From NCBI RefSeq assembly GCF_021389975.1, contig NZ_CP089981.1:62001-126000 (forward strand): a stretch of DNA of 64,000 bases, in the 5' to 3' direction. Below the pieces are notes generated by a model, which did no database searches, was not told the DNA's origin, and saw only the letters and a list, made by a program, of their open reading frames with translations. This stretch comes from Fulvivirga ulvae. Lineage in GTDB: Bacteria; Bacteroidota; Bacteroidia; Cytophagales; Cyclobacteriaceae. Shown here piece after piece: positions 8,097-15,759 of this stretch; position 1 is the first letter of the stretch, and each line of letters opens with the position of its first letter. The translations under genes and the position numbers were made by a program.

Positions 8097-9614
8097 CTAC
8101 TTTAGTCGTTCCAGACTGTCAATAGCCGTCTTAAAGTGTGCCTGAACATTACAGATGGCTTTCTGGTCAATAACCCTGCTTTTATTGTAAATGCTACTTA
8201 CAGAAATGGTGGCAACACGTTCGGTGCAAAACAAACTGCTCAATATTCGGGCAAATTCCATATCATTTATATTTCCAAACAGCCCCACTTCTTTCAATGC
8301 CCTGAATAGTGTTGCTAATTCTGACACCGTGCCGGGAAAAGTTATCTTAAACGTCTCCCGTGGTACACTGGCATCCTGAATATTACTGATCTGATTTCGA
8401 CACCATGAAATCAACACTTCCCGGACAGGTGCATAATGCGGGTTGAAAACGAACTGGCTTGTAGAAGACAATGACTTGTACTTCTCAATACTTTCTTTTA
8501 GATATTCGATACGGTGGGGATCGCGTAGGTAATGCATCACCGACTCGTGTTGTTCAACAAGATAATATACAAATGGGTAGGCGTTATATCCTTCCCTGAA
8601 AAAGGCATCGGACACCAGGCCGGAAACATAGGTGCTTGAGCGGTCTCGATTTTCCCTTAAAATAACGTGTAGCTGGTCTATCAAGATTTCAAACAGGCAA
8701 ATGCTGGACATGGGCATCTGGCTCTTATTATCCCCAAAGCTGGTGATGAACTCATGCACCACATCCTTTAGGGAATTGTCAATCAAATCGCTGCCTGCCG
8801 CTTCATATATGTAGTCGATCTTCTTATACTTATTTTTGATTGCAATACGCTGTAGGAAATAATATGACCTGCGCTCCAAATCCAGGTATTCCCTATAATT
8901 CGTATAGAGGTGAAAGACCATGCCTTCCAGATATTGCTTCATTAATTTGAACAGGTCACGTTCGGCCAGGACAGTGTCTATGATCAAATGCCATTCGGAG
9001 GATCCTGTCGGGTTGAAGTTTGTATCAATCAGGTTTATATACCGCTCCAGAAAAGACTGTATGTTTGACACATACTTTTTAACATCCTCTTTATCTGACA
9101 GGATAAATAATTTTCGATACAATGTATCTATGACACTGCGGTACTCCCGATCAAGCAAGAGGTTGTAATAATAAAACCGGCTTTCCAGGTTGTCCATTGA
9201 GGTGTGGTCGGTTTCCATCACCAACTCGAACTGGCTGGGATAATATTGGAAAGTATTGATAACTTTTCTATTGGCAGGTAAGCCGCTCGCCCTGGTCAGC
9301 AGATGCGGATATTTATCATTTCTGATCTGGTGCTTTGAATGCATAGGGTAGATATCGTGAAGCCCTTTAAAGTAATAGCTGTTTGCTTCAACGTATTCTA
9401 TATGCTCTTTTGTAAAATAAGTGTGGTTATAGGACAAGAGCTTTGCCCCATTTTCAACCTCTTCGTTAAGTAGTTCTTTAAAATTCCTGACTTCGGTCAT
9501 AAAAGGGTTCAGGTCACCCTCTATCATTTGGTGAAAAGTTTCAAGAAGTAATGTTTCCAAGCTCTCTGGGTTGTTAATAACGGTTAATGATCTGGGGCAT
9601 AACGTTTTGAGCAA
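8097..9614 (-). CDS. RteC-like protein (excision/transfer regulator family)
   Basis: The product has up to 505 residues. The only in-frame start near the 5' end is a TTG at 9614; an internal ATG lies at 9524. The last 90 residues (FPGTVSELATLFRALKEVGL, then NDMEFARILSSLF and a basic end) follow the pattern of RteC, the tetracycline-regulated excision activator of Bacteroides CTnDOT, whose conserved C-terminus reads roughly 'W.gsk.eLveLiyAL...g.fn.g...e.a..Fe..Fn'. The first 400 residues are helical with many Tyr and Asn and carry no other motif. RteC is normally about 220 residues, so this is either a long variant or an unrelated protein with a similar tail. Confidence 0.55.
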   Translation of the reverse strand: MLKTLCPRSLTVINNPESLETLLLETFHQMIEGDLNPFMTEVRNFKELLNEEVENGAKLLSYNHTYFTKEHIEYVEANSYYFKGLHDIYPMHSKHQIRNDKYPHLLTRASGLPANRKVINTFQYYPSQFELVMETDHTSMDNLESRFYYYNLLLDREYRSVIDTLYRKLFILSDKEDVKKYVSNIQSFLERYINLIDTNFNPTGSSEWHLIIDTVLAERDLFKLMKQYLEGMVFHLYTNYREYLDLERRSYYFLQRIAIKNKYKKIDYIYEAAGSDLIDNSLKDVVHEFITSFGDNKSQMPMSSICLFEILIDQLHVILRENRDRSSTYVSGLVSDAFFREGYNAYPFVYYLVEQHESVMHYLRDPHRIEYLKESIEKYKSLSSTSQFVFNPHYAPVREVLISWCRNQISNIQDASVPRETFKITFPGTVSELATLFRALKEVGLFGNINDMEFARILSSLFCTERVATISVSSIYNKSRVIDQKAICNVQAHFKTAIDSLERLK

Positions 9615-10028
9615 TAAACTTATATAAAATACTACTCAAAATATTGAAATAAATAACAAAAAATTTACAAATCAGGATGAGCAAACTATTATAGTGTCAA
9701 ACTAGTCGAGGAAGTAAACATGGAGCAATGGAAATATTAAGCACCCACTAAGAAACATCACGGATTACAGGCTTTGGATTTGGCGAACAACGCTGATTGC
9801 TTGGGTAAGATTTTTCTTTGGATGAGGGAAAAGGCCAGCGTTGAATGCGTCCGGCAGGAAAAAATTATATATCAAGAGAAAATTTTAAAACATGGCAAAA
9901 ACCGAGCAAATTTCTGATTTACTGAAAATCATGGTAGACTTTACTATGAAATAAAACGCCATTAAAACACTGATTTACAATTATTTATATTCATTTTTTA
10001 TTTTTGATATTTCAGCATAGTAATTAGA
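9615..10028. other. Gene-free stretch with possible gene remnants
   Basis: The AT-rich sequence at 9615-9720 is followed by a short open run at about 9760-9920 on the plus strand (HHGLQALDLANNADCLGKIF), closed by stops. It looks like a decayed coding fragment but cannot be assigned. A tiny frame at 9891-9953 is too short to support. This is the probable right boundary zone of the accessory island; no att-like duplication could be picked out by eye. Confidence 0.35.
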
Positions 10029-10330
10029 TTCCAAAGCTCCGCTTCGCTGCGTTTGGAATGACGTGGTATGGGTTAGGGGTGGATTTTCTTGCTGGTGTAT
10101 GACCTCACCCGGCGGGCGGGCTGTGGGTTAGCTTTAGCCGGCATGCCCTCTCCGACGCGGCCGACGCGGAGAGGGAGTTTTGACTTTGTTGCGATTGCTT
10201 CGGTTTACTTTATCACACTCCAAGACGAATGGAGCAAACTGCTATAAGCTCGTCATTCCAGAATTTTCGTGCATGAGTTGTGTTTTATGCAGGAAAGTGA
10301 TGAAAATATCTGGAATCCCCTCGATCCGGG
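10029..10330 (+). repeat. Dispersed composite hairpin repeat, copy A
   Basis: The block begins with the hairpin TTCCAAA...TTTGGAA at 10029-10058. It continues through TGACGTGGTATGGGTTAG, TATGACCTCACCCGGC, a CCCTCTCCG...CGGAGAGGG hairpin at 10145-10175 and TGCTTCGGTTT, and ends with CGTCATTCCAGAATTTTC...GAAAATATCTGGAAT. The same order of segments, diverged, occurs at 12937-13150 (copy B) and 38790-39105 (copy C). No coding capacity is credible, although a spurious frame crosses it. It appears to be a non-autonomous palindromic repeat. Confidence 0.7.
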
Positions 10331-10431
10331 GCACCTTGCTGTACTTCACCGCTGTAGTATTTAGAAAGACCATATACTTCCCCTTCGTCCCTCTTCCCTA
10401 CCGATGTCTCTTACTCACCATACCCTTCTCC

Positions 10432-10466
10432 TTCCCAGCGGATGTCTCTCGAAGAGGACTCCGCGA
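10432..10466 (-). repeat. REP hairpin, variant form
   Basis: On the minus strand this reads CGCGGAGTCCTCTTCGAGAG followed by ACATCCGCTGGGAA. It is an imperfect hairpin (GCGGA...TCCGC arms) ending in the conserved GGGAA. The same unit occurs at 39147, 55525 and 55826, and as a close variant around the RAYT gene at 57746 and 58427 and again at 62995. Confidence 0.75.
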
Positions 10467-10611
10467 CGATCGAGGCAGGCATCTCCACAAAAACTACTCC
10501 CCTGCATAACACTAGTTTTAGTTAAATCCCTATATTTGAAGTGCGAAACTTGTCATAATAATTAAACTTAATGGTGCTATTTGTAACCACTTGGCTAAAA
10601 CTAAAAATCTT

Positions 10612-10684
10612 GGATAGGCATACGGGTGAAAGTCCCGCAGACCAATCAAAGCACCGCTTTGACGAGTTTCGCAGTGACCTATCC
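10612..10684 (+). ncRNA. Candidate structured RNA leader
   Basis: Nested pairings are visible: GGATAGG (10612-10618) with CCTATCC (10678-10684) closes the element; inside are CGGG-TGAAAGT-CCCG (10623-10637) and CAAAG-CACCG-CTTTG (10647-10661). In addition CGAGTTTCGCA (10663-10673) is exactly complementary to TGCGAAACTCG (10717-10727), which covers the ATG of the next ORF at 10716. The segment GGGTGAAAGTCCC recalls group II intron domain I, but no intron-encoded protein or other domain was seen. The family is unknown; the pairings themselves are read directly. Confidence 0.45.
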
Positions 10685-10715
10685 TATTTTTATTCACTTA
10701 CTAATCCATTTTATT

Positions 10716-10979
10716 ATGCGAAACTCGAATGGTCCGACAGCCTGCATCAAAGGCTCTCACTTAGAGCCTGTTGATGGCCCTAAAATTCTTAACCCACTAA
10801 CCCCTGCTGAACAAGAATTTATTAGTTGTATTAAATTTCTGGGTATTGATGAATTAATCTTTTCCCTAAAAATGACCCACAATTTGGCTCTGTATCACAC
10901 CGATCTAAGTATTGACCAGGAGGAAAAGAATGCTCTTTTTAATTTGAAGGTTCTTTGGGAGGAATTGGAGAAGCTTTAG
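10716..10979 (+). CDS. Small hypothetical protein behind structured leader
   Basis: From the ATG at 10716 the frame gives 87 residues (MRNSNGPTACIKGSHLEPVD..., ending LFNLKVLWEELEKL). The second half is a plausible amphipathic helical protein (LTPAEQEFISCIKFLGIDEL). The frame is open further upstream, but that part overlaps the leader structure. Within the 5' coding region GGCTCT-CACTT-AGAGCC (10751-10767) forms another hairpin. Family unknown. I am only moderately sure it is translated. Confidence 0.4.
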   Translation: MRNSNGPTACIKGSHLEPVDGPKILNPLTPAEQEFISCIKFLGIDELIFSLKMTHNLALYHTDLSIDQEEKNALFNLKVLWEELEKL

Positions 10980-11045
10980 GTTTTGGGGGCTGTTCTTTGG
11001 AATGGCCCTTTGTTTAATCTTTAGGCTTATCAAATAATAGACAGA

Positions 11046-11082
11046 AGCGGACGCTTGCGTCAGTGGAGTGACCACTAACGCT
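11046..11082. repeat. Three-way-junction palindrome
   Basis: AGCG (11046-11049) pairs with CGCT (11079-11082). Between them are two perfect hairpins, GACGC-TT-GCGTC and AGTGG-AGTGA-CCACT. It lies about 80 bp downstream (minus direction) of the 155-residue gene. It may be a terminator, a decayed attC-like site or a transposon end. Confidence 0.45.
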
Positions 11083-11160
11083 TAGCTATGATTTCAATTT
11101 TAAAATTTGTGGCAGACTTTCCAATCCCACGAAAATATCCTAACCTTCAATACTCCCCAT

Positions 11161-11628
11161 TCATAGCATATTTTCCGTTTGTCCCCGTTTCAAGTAGTTC
11201 GGTCGTCTACCTAGATGTTCAAGGTTCAGGAGTTGCATGAAATTATCGAAATTCGAATAGTAGTGTGCGTGGAGAGTTAGTAGGGTTTCTCCAGTTCGTC
11301 CGATAAATGAGACAGTGTAGCCGTTAAAAAACCTATCTTTGAATCCGACAATTTCAGAAAGTTCTAGAGTCCGTTCATTTCTCGTTATGATGTTCTTGCA
11401 TCTGAGTTCGTTGCTTGTCAATTCAACCGAAATTAACTGTGTTAGAATTCGTGACCATAGCCAAACAATGGTAAAGAGTAATATAATCACGAAATACGCC
11501 ACCCAAACCCAATGGCTCCAAAAGTTAGGGTTGACCCCCTTTACAAATAGGTAAGGCAGTGCTAGAGAGAATGTTCCAATTAGCAGCAAAAAAAACGTCT
11601 GTCCTAGTATTTTGAATTGTAGTTTCAT
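11161..11628 (-). CDS. Small membrane protein with C-terminal PH-like domain
   Basis: The product has 155 residues. Two hydrophobic helices (LGQTFFLLLIGTFSLALPYL and VAYFVIILLFTIVWLWS) are followed by a beta-rich cytoplasmic part (SVELTSNELRCKNIITRNER...SFIGRTGETLLTLHAH) typical of bacterial PH-like domains. Function unknown. Its start codon is only 14 bp from an attC-like hairpin at 11643-11702, so it sits like the second gene of a cassette pair. Confidence 0.6.
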   Translation of the reverse strand: MKLQFKILGQTFFLLLIGTFSLALPYLFVKGVNPNFWSHWVWVAYFVIILLFTIVWLWSRILTQLISVELTSNELRCKNIITRNERTLELSEIVGFKDRFFNGYTVSFIGRTGETLLTLHAHYYSNFDNFMQLLNLEHLGRRPNYLKRGQTENML

Positions 11629-11642
11629 CTGTGCAAAATTCC

Positions 11643-11702
11643 GCCTAACGGTTTGGCTATACGCAGTATCCCTCAGGGTATTGTATATAGGTGTTGTTAG
11701 GC
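11643..11702 (-). other. attC-like recombination site
   Basis: The outer 7-mers are GCCTAAC (fits R'' RYYYAAC) and GTTAGGC (fits R' GTTRRRY), 60 bp apart end to end. After a 5-6 nt unpaired spacer, an inner stem CTATA/TATAG and a terminal hairpin ATCCC-TCA-GGGTAT complete the usual attC layout of R box, spacer, L box and variable tip. It lies between the 3' end of a decayed gene (11745-11838) and the start of the 155-residue gene, both on the minus strand, exactly as in integron cassettes. No intI is in the window. Confidence 0.5.
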
Positions 11703-11744
11703 ACGGTATTCATTCTACTTTGTTTAATAGTAGTGTCTGTCAAA

Positions 11745-11838
11745 TTATAATCTACCTCGCCATTCTTTAAGTAAGTAAAGATAGGTCACGTCCGTAAATT
11801 TAAATACGCCAACAGTGAGATTTTCCGGGTCGTCCTAT
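11745..11838 (-). pseudogene. 3' remnant of an unknown gene
   Basis: The minus strand reads DDPENLTVGVFKFTDVTYLY followed by LLKEWRGRL and a TAA at 11745-11747. The fragment looks like the C-terminus of a real folded protein, but a TAG stands directly in front of it and no start is available. The attC-like hairpin follows 42 bp after the stop. Identity unknown. Confidence 0.35.
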
Positions 11839-12436
11839 TTTACTTTTTTGCATGAGTATAAATGTCTATTTTCATTTTGAGCATCTATTGTTCCTAACAT
11901 GGTTATAAAGTTATTACATTTATTTCCTATATAGTCGTTCATTATCAATTACCTGATATATAACAATATACCCATTTAAAAATGCTTACAAGCGACTACA
12001 ACCGGATATATCAAACACTTGAATATACTCAATTTGCCAACACACCTACCCAAAACTTTCCCAATAGCACAAATACATACCAAATCTATTTTTCATAAAA
12101 TCTATCTTGAATAAGAATAGGGTACGATAAAAGACAGAAAATAATCTTAGGCATGAGAAATCTTGCCTTTGAGGCTAAACACCTTCTGTCCCGATAGAAA
12201 AAATCGGGACATCTTCCTCAAGGGGGAAGTTAGTGTGTAGGTATTAGTCAGGTGGTGGGTCAGGTTTGGTTAGTGCTTTTTAGTTCGGGATTCCGGATAT
12301 TTTCTCCGTTGCTCTGCGAAAATTCCGGAATGACGGTGCTATTTTTGATCTAACTTTACTAAATCCATTTTAATGTCGTCATCGAACAGCAGAAAAACTG
12401 AATGACTAAATATCTGAACATCATTAATAAATTGGT
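11839..12436. other. Gene-free stretch with two hairpins
   Basis: This is AT-rich sequence without credible frames. It holds TGTCCCGAT-AGAAAAA-ATCGGGACA (12187-12211, a perfect 9-bp stem) next to CTTCC...GGGAAG, and the ATTCCGGATATTTTC hairpin listed separately at 12290. Confidence 0.5.
12290..12335 (+). repeat. Dispersed ATTCCGGA hairpin
   Basis: The arms ATTCCGGATATTTTC (12290-12304) and GAAAATTCCGGAAT (12318-12331) face each other over a 13-nt loop and are followed by GACG. Half or mutated copies occur inside the composite repeats at 10254, 12970, 38943 and 39236, and in the 55.3-56.0 kb repeats. This is the best preserved single copy in the window. Confidence 0.65.
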
Positions 12437-12862
12437 ATGAAAACTATAATTGGCTTCTTGATATTCTTACTGACTTTTCAGACTGTCACAAATTCCGACA
12501 AACATGTTGGTAAGTGGACCGGAGAAGAAAGCGGAAAAATCATAAGCCTAACACTAGACAAAGAGGGTTTTGCTACTTTCGAAGTTGAAGGTCAAATCTT
12601 AGGTGGTAAATCATCGGAAAGGAAAGGAACTCAAGTCCAAATGACTTATGAGATTGACAGTTCGCAAACTCCACATTTTATTGATTTGATTATTACTGAG
12701 AAATCAACAGGCAATGAACAGGCTCGAATGTTAGGTATAATCGAATTCATTAATATCAACAAAATGAAGTTCGCAATAGGTAATAACCCAAACATCCGGC
12801 CGAATGATTTTAGCGAAAAATTCCTCCTCCTTGAGATGAGTAGTATTCAAGAATCAGATTGA
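12437..12862 (+). CDS. Small exported protein of unknown function
   Basis: The product has 141 residues with an N-terminal signal peptide (MKTIIGFLIFLLTFQTVTNS). The mature part is beta-rich with VGKWTGEESGKIISLTLDKE, a pattern seen in lipocalin-like or DUF4488-type small exported domains; this is a resemblance only. It stands alone on the plus strand. A short attC-like hairpin (12891-12930) follows 28 bp after the stop. Confidence 0.6.
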   Translation: MKTIIGFLIFLLTFQTVTNSDKHVGKWTGEESGKIISLTLDKEGFATFEVEGQILGGKSSERKGTQVQMTYEIDSSQTPHFIDLIITEKSTGNEQARMLGIIEFININKMKFAIGNNPNIRPNDFSEKFLLLEMSSIQESD

Positions 12863-12890
12863 TCAATAATTTGGAGCAAGTGAAATTGGT

Positions 12891-12930
12891 GCCTAACACC
12901 GCCCAGCATCAATCGTGACACGTGTTAGAT
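12891..12930 (+). other. Degenerate attC-like hairpin
   Basis: GCCTAAC (12891-12897) and GTTAGAT (12924-12930) fit the R'' and R' core consensus, and CTAACAC/GTGTTAG gives a 7-bp stem. The total is only 40 bp with no inner stem, shorter than normal attC sites. It lies directly behind the 12437-12862 gene. Copy B of the composite repeat starts just after it and may have replaced part of it. Confidence 0.3.
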
Positions 12931-12936
12931 ATTACA

Positions 12937-13150
12937 CCGGTCAGGTTCAGCAGGTCCTCTTAAATTCGGGATTCCGGATATTTTCTCCTTCAAACATAGG
13001 AATGACGTGGTATAGGTTAGGGATGGATTTTCTTGCAGGTGTATGACCTCACCCGGCAATGGGATGTAGGTTAACTTTGGCCAGAATACCCTCTCCGACA
13101 CGGAGATGGAGTTTTGACCTTACTATTACTTCGGTTTCTTTTAATGTGAG
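12937..13150 (+). repeat. Dispersed composite hairpin repeat, copy B
   Basis: CGGTCAGGTTCAGCAGGTCC leads into ATTCGGGATTCCGGATATTT, then GGAATGACGTGGTATAGGTT, TATGACCTCACCCGGC, CCCTCTCCGACACGGAGA and TTACTTCGGTTTCTTTT. The order is the same as in copy A, with many substitutions and small deletions. The first segment is also found at 39200 beside copy C. Confidence 0.7.
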
Positions 13151-13193
13151 TTCATCTTATCATCAAAAAGATAACAACGCTCAAAGGAAATAC

Positions 13194-13742
13194 TCACCCA
13201 TCCATCTTCCTCAAGGTTATCTGGTTAATTCTTTTCTTTATCCAATTTTTCTTTAGAAGCTCTGAGGCATCACCAGGTATATCAATCCAAATTCCATTAA
13301 ATTCATTTGTTAGGTACCACTCACCATTTAAGTCAGTAACTTCTTCCCATTTATCTCTGGACAATTTAACATCTTCAACCCTTGACTTTCCAAGAGTAAT
13401 GCTATTAAATGATAACTTAGTAGGCCCATCACACCTGATCCGAATTCTATCAACGGTTTTGTAACCAAATAGTACCACATGAAGCTTCGAACCCTTCAAC
13501 TTTATGAAGTACTGATGTGTAAACAAAGTTGAGCACCCCCCACTCCTCCACCTAATGCTTCTGAAGTTAAGTTTAGGTTCTTTATATGAATGCAATCTCA
13601 ATTTTTTTTCAGCATCTGTAAAGCTTGTTTCACCCAGTTTTATCTCAAAAAATTGATTATGGGAAATTAATATATTGCTTTTTTGGCAATGAGCTACTTG
13701 TCCAGACATAGTTAGGATCATTAATATAACAAGTCTTTTCAT
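13194..13742 (-). CDS. Small exported protein of unknown function
   Basis: From the ATG at 13742 the product has 182 residues and begins with a signal peptide (MKRLVILMILTMSGQVAHCQ). The mature part is beta-rich with scattered basic residues (FFEIKLGETSFTDAEKKLRL) and two or three Cys. No family recognised. It is single, with no operon partner. Confidence 0.55.
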   Translation of the reverse strand: MKRLVILMILTMSGQVAHCQKSNILISHNQFFEIKLGETSFTDAEKKLRLHSYKEPKLNFRSIRWRSGGCSTLFTHQYFIKLKGSKLHVVLFGYKTVDRIRIRCDGPTKLSFNSITLGKSRVEDVKLSRDKWEEVTDLNGEWYLTNEFNGIWIDIPGDASELLKKNWIKKRINQITLRKMDG

Positions 13743-13875
13743 ATAATATTTAGCCCTGATCACATTCTTTTATTCCCTGCGGAAAGCAACTTCTTGAAGA
13801 GTATTAGGCTAGTATTCATACACTCCCTACCAAAAATCCTCTTTTATATCGGTTACTTAACTACCAGGTGAGGGT

Positions 13876-14526
13876 TTAGTGCATGTTATTTATCAGTGTA
13901 TAAGAAATCCTCTTAATTTGACTATATTCAAGTCTTTCTAATGTTCTCTCCACTCGTTTTTTAAAATCTTCAATCTCTTCAATAGCCCGTTTAAGCTCTC
14001 TTTGAAATAGTGAAAAATCAAACTCATTTACTACCCTTTCTTTAGGAACGCTATCTTCTGTTAATTCAGAAAATTGGAGTTTATTGTTTAAAATTCTTAA
14101 ATAGATCATAGGATGGCCAATCCAAACCTCTTTCCATTCAGAGGACGTTTCATTTATCACATCAATCCAGTTTTGATAATCACTTAAAGAAGAGCAACAT
14201 TGAGGTTGTACAACGGGAACATCGTCAACAAAAATTACAAGTCCTCCGTCTAAAGGACATATACCTTCAACTTTTTCATTTTCAAGCTGTCCTTTTAATA
14301 TTATTTCGAGGTTCCTATCAGATATTTTAGAAACTTCAATAAAGAAATAACCCAAAATGCAAGGCATTACAGCATCAATTCCAGAATCAGAAAGACTTTT
14401 TAGCCAATACTTATTCCATCCGTCTGCAAACTCCTTAGCAGTCCCATTGGGATAGTCATATTCTTTCTTTGCGTATTCTGAGGGACAAAGTTCTATTACT
14501 GGCTTAATTTTTATATTATCCTTCAT
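13876..14526 (-). CDS. Hypothetical protein, possibly immunity-like
   Basis: From the ATG at 14526 the product has 216 residues, is acidic and soluble, and has no signal peptide. The sequence contains GYFFIEVSKISDRNLEIILK and a C-terminal coiled-coil region (RELKRAIEEIEDFKKRVERT). The size, acidity and isolation recall immunity proteins of polymorphic toxins, but no toxin lies next to it. Family not recognised. Confidence 0.5.
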   Translation of the reverse strand: MKDNIKIKPVIELCPSEYAKKEYDYPNGTAKEFADGWNKYWLKSLSDSGIDAVMPCILGYFFIEVSKISDRNLEIILKGQLENEKVEGICPLDGGLVIFVDDVPVVQPQCCSSLSDYQNWIDVINETSSEWKEVWIGHPMIYLRILNNKLQFSELTEDSVPKERVVNEFDFSLFQRELKRAIEEIEDFKKRVERTLERLEYSQIKRISYTLINNMH

Positions 14527-14877
14527 TAATGTGGAATAACAACTAACTATTATTGACAAACCCCGAATGTAAGTAATTTACAGAAATTCATTTGTTGTTT
14601 TTGGGTTGGTCTTCCTTTATAAGGATACGCTAATTCAACACCTTCCCAACCATAAACCTCCAAATTTCACAAAATGCCCCACCTGCCACCTGTATTTTTT
14701 TATCAAAAAAGATGCAAAAATTGTCAAAAATGTGTATATATCTGAATATTTACTTTTATTTGGACAGGGCTTTTTATTTCAAATAACTGAATATCAGTTT
14801 CTTATATCGTTTTCAAAACTACACATCAGACCACTACTGCTGCTCTAATAGCTTGTTTAATAACATAATTTAAGTAT
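14527..14877. other. AT-rich intergenic region before the mannan locus
   Basis: These 351 bp contain no credible gene; the plus-strand frame at 14606-14848 has a shadow-like composition. The AT-rich stretch at 14700-14870 probably carries the promoter of the AraC gene. It also marks the change from the gene-poor repeat zone to the densely coded locus. Confidence 0.45.
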
Positions 14878-15759
14878 ATGTCGACGATCAGGAAAAATGT
14901 ACATCGCGAAATAACTCCACTGGCGCCTCAGGATAGTTTTCTTGTATTTGAGCGGGTTAAGCAGCATTTTGATTTTCCCATTCATTTTCACCCTGAGTAT
15001 GAGCTAAACTTCATTCATAATGGTAAGGGTTGCCGCAGGGTAGTTGGGGACAGCATGGAGGAGATCGATGATATTGAGCTGGTCATGGTCGGGCCCAATT
15101 TAGAGCACGGCTGGGAGACTTATAAATGCCAGAGTCCGAGCATACATGAAATCACCATTCAGTTTCATAATGACCTTTTTGATGAAAAAATGCTCTCCAG
15201 GCAGATCTTCAAACCGATCAGGGATTTATTTAACAGGTCGAACCACGGCATATTATTTTCTAATAAAATAGCAAAAGAGCTTATGCCGAGGATAGTCTCC
15301 CTATCCAAAATTGATAGCATAGATTACTTTCTGGAGCTTATTTCCATCCTTCAGGATCTGGCCAATTCCAGAAATCAAAGGTTGCTCTCCACCTATAGTT
15401 CGCGGAATTCTCAGTTTGAAAATAGCAAGCTGATCGAAAAGGTTTACACGTATATTCAGGAGAATTTTGACCGGAAAATAACCTTGACGGAAATTTCTGA
15501 CCTGGTAAATATGAGTCCGGTTTCGTTTAATCGTTTTATAAAAAAGCGTACGGGAAAGACTTTTATTGAGTACACCAACGACACGCGGATAAGCTATGCC
15601 ACCCGTTGGCTGATTGAAACTGACCTGAGTATCGGTGAGATTGGTTTTAAATGTGGGTTTAATAACATTGCCAACTTTAACCGCGTATTTAAAAAAGCTA
15701 AAAATTGCACCCCAAGTGAGTTTAGGGCGGAATTCCAGGGAATAAGAAGGGTTCTGTAG
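14878..15759 (+). CDS. AraC-family transcriptional regulator of the mannan locus
   Basis: The product has 293 residues. The N-terminal half is a cupin-type sensor (FPIHFHPEYELNFIHNGKG, then VMVGPNLEHGWE). The C-terminal hundred residues are the double helix-turn-helix of AraC/XylS (YIQENFDRKITLTEISDLVN, MSPVSFNRFIKKRTGKTFIE, and IGEIGFKCGFNNIANFNRVF, which is the classic family signature). It stands in front of the CE2 gene on the same strand and is the only regulator within the locus, so control of the mannan genes by a sugar ligand is the natural inference. Confidence 0.85.
   Translation: MSTIRKNVHREITPLAPQDSFLVFERVKQHFDFPIHFHPEYELNFIHNGKGCRRVVGDSMEEIDDIELVMVGPNLEHGWETYKCQSPSIHEITIQFHNDLFDEKMLSRQIFKPIRDLFNRSNHGILFSNKIAKELMPRIVSLSKIDSIDYFLELISILQDLANSRNQRLLSTYSSRNSQFENSKLIEKVYTYIQENFDRKITLTEISDLVNMSPVSFNRFIKKRTGKTFIEYTNDTRISYATRWLIETDLSIGEIGFKCGFNNIANFNRVFKKAKNCTPSEFRAEFQGIRRVL

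Noticed and set aside
10180..10509. Plus frame of 109 codons
   Set aside because: It runs through the composite repeat and REP hairpin; the translated sequence is just the repeat.
10612..10684. Cobalamin riboswitch
   Set aside because: GGGTGAAAGTCCC superficially recalls the B12 box region, but the rest of the conserved core (GCCACTG) is missing and the downstream ORF has no link to cobalamin.
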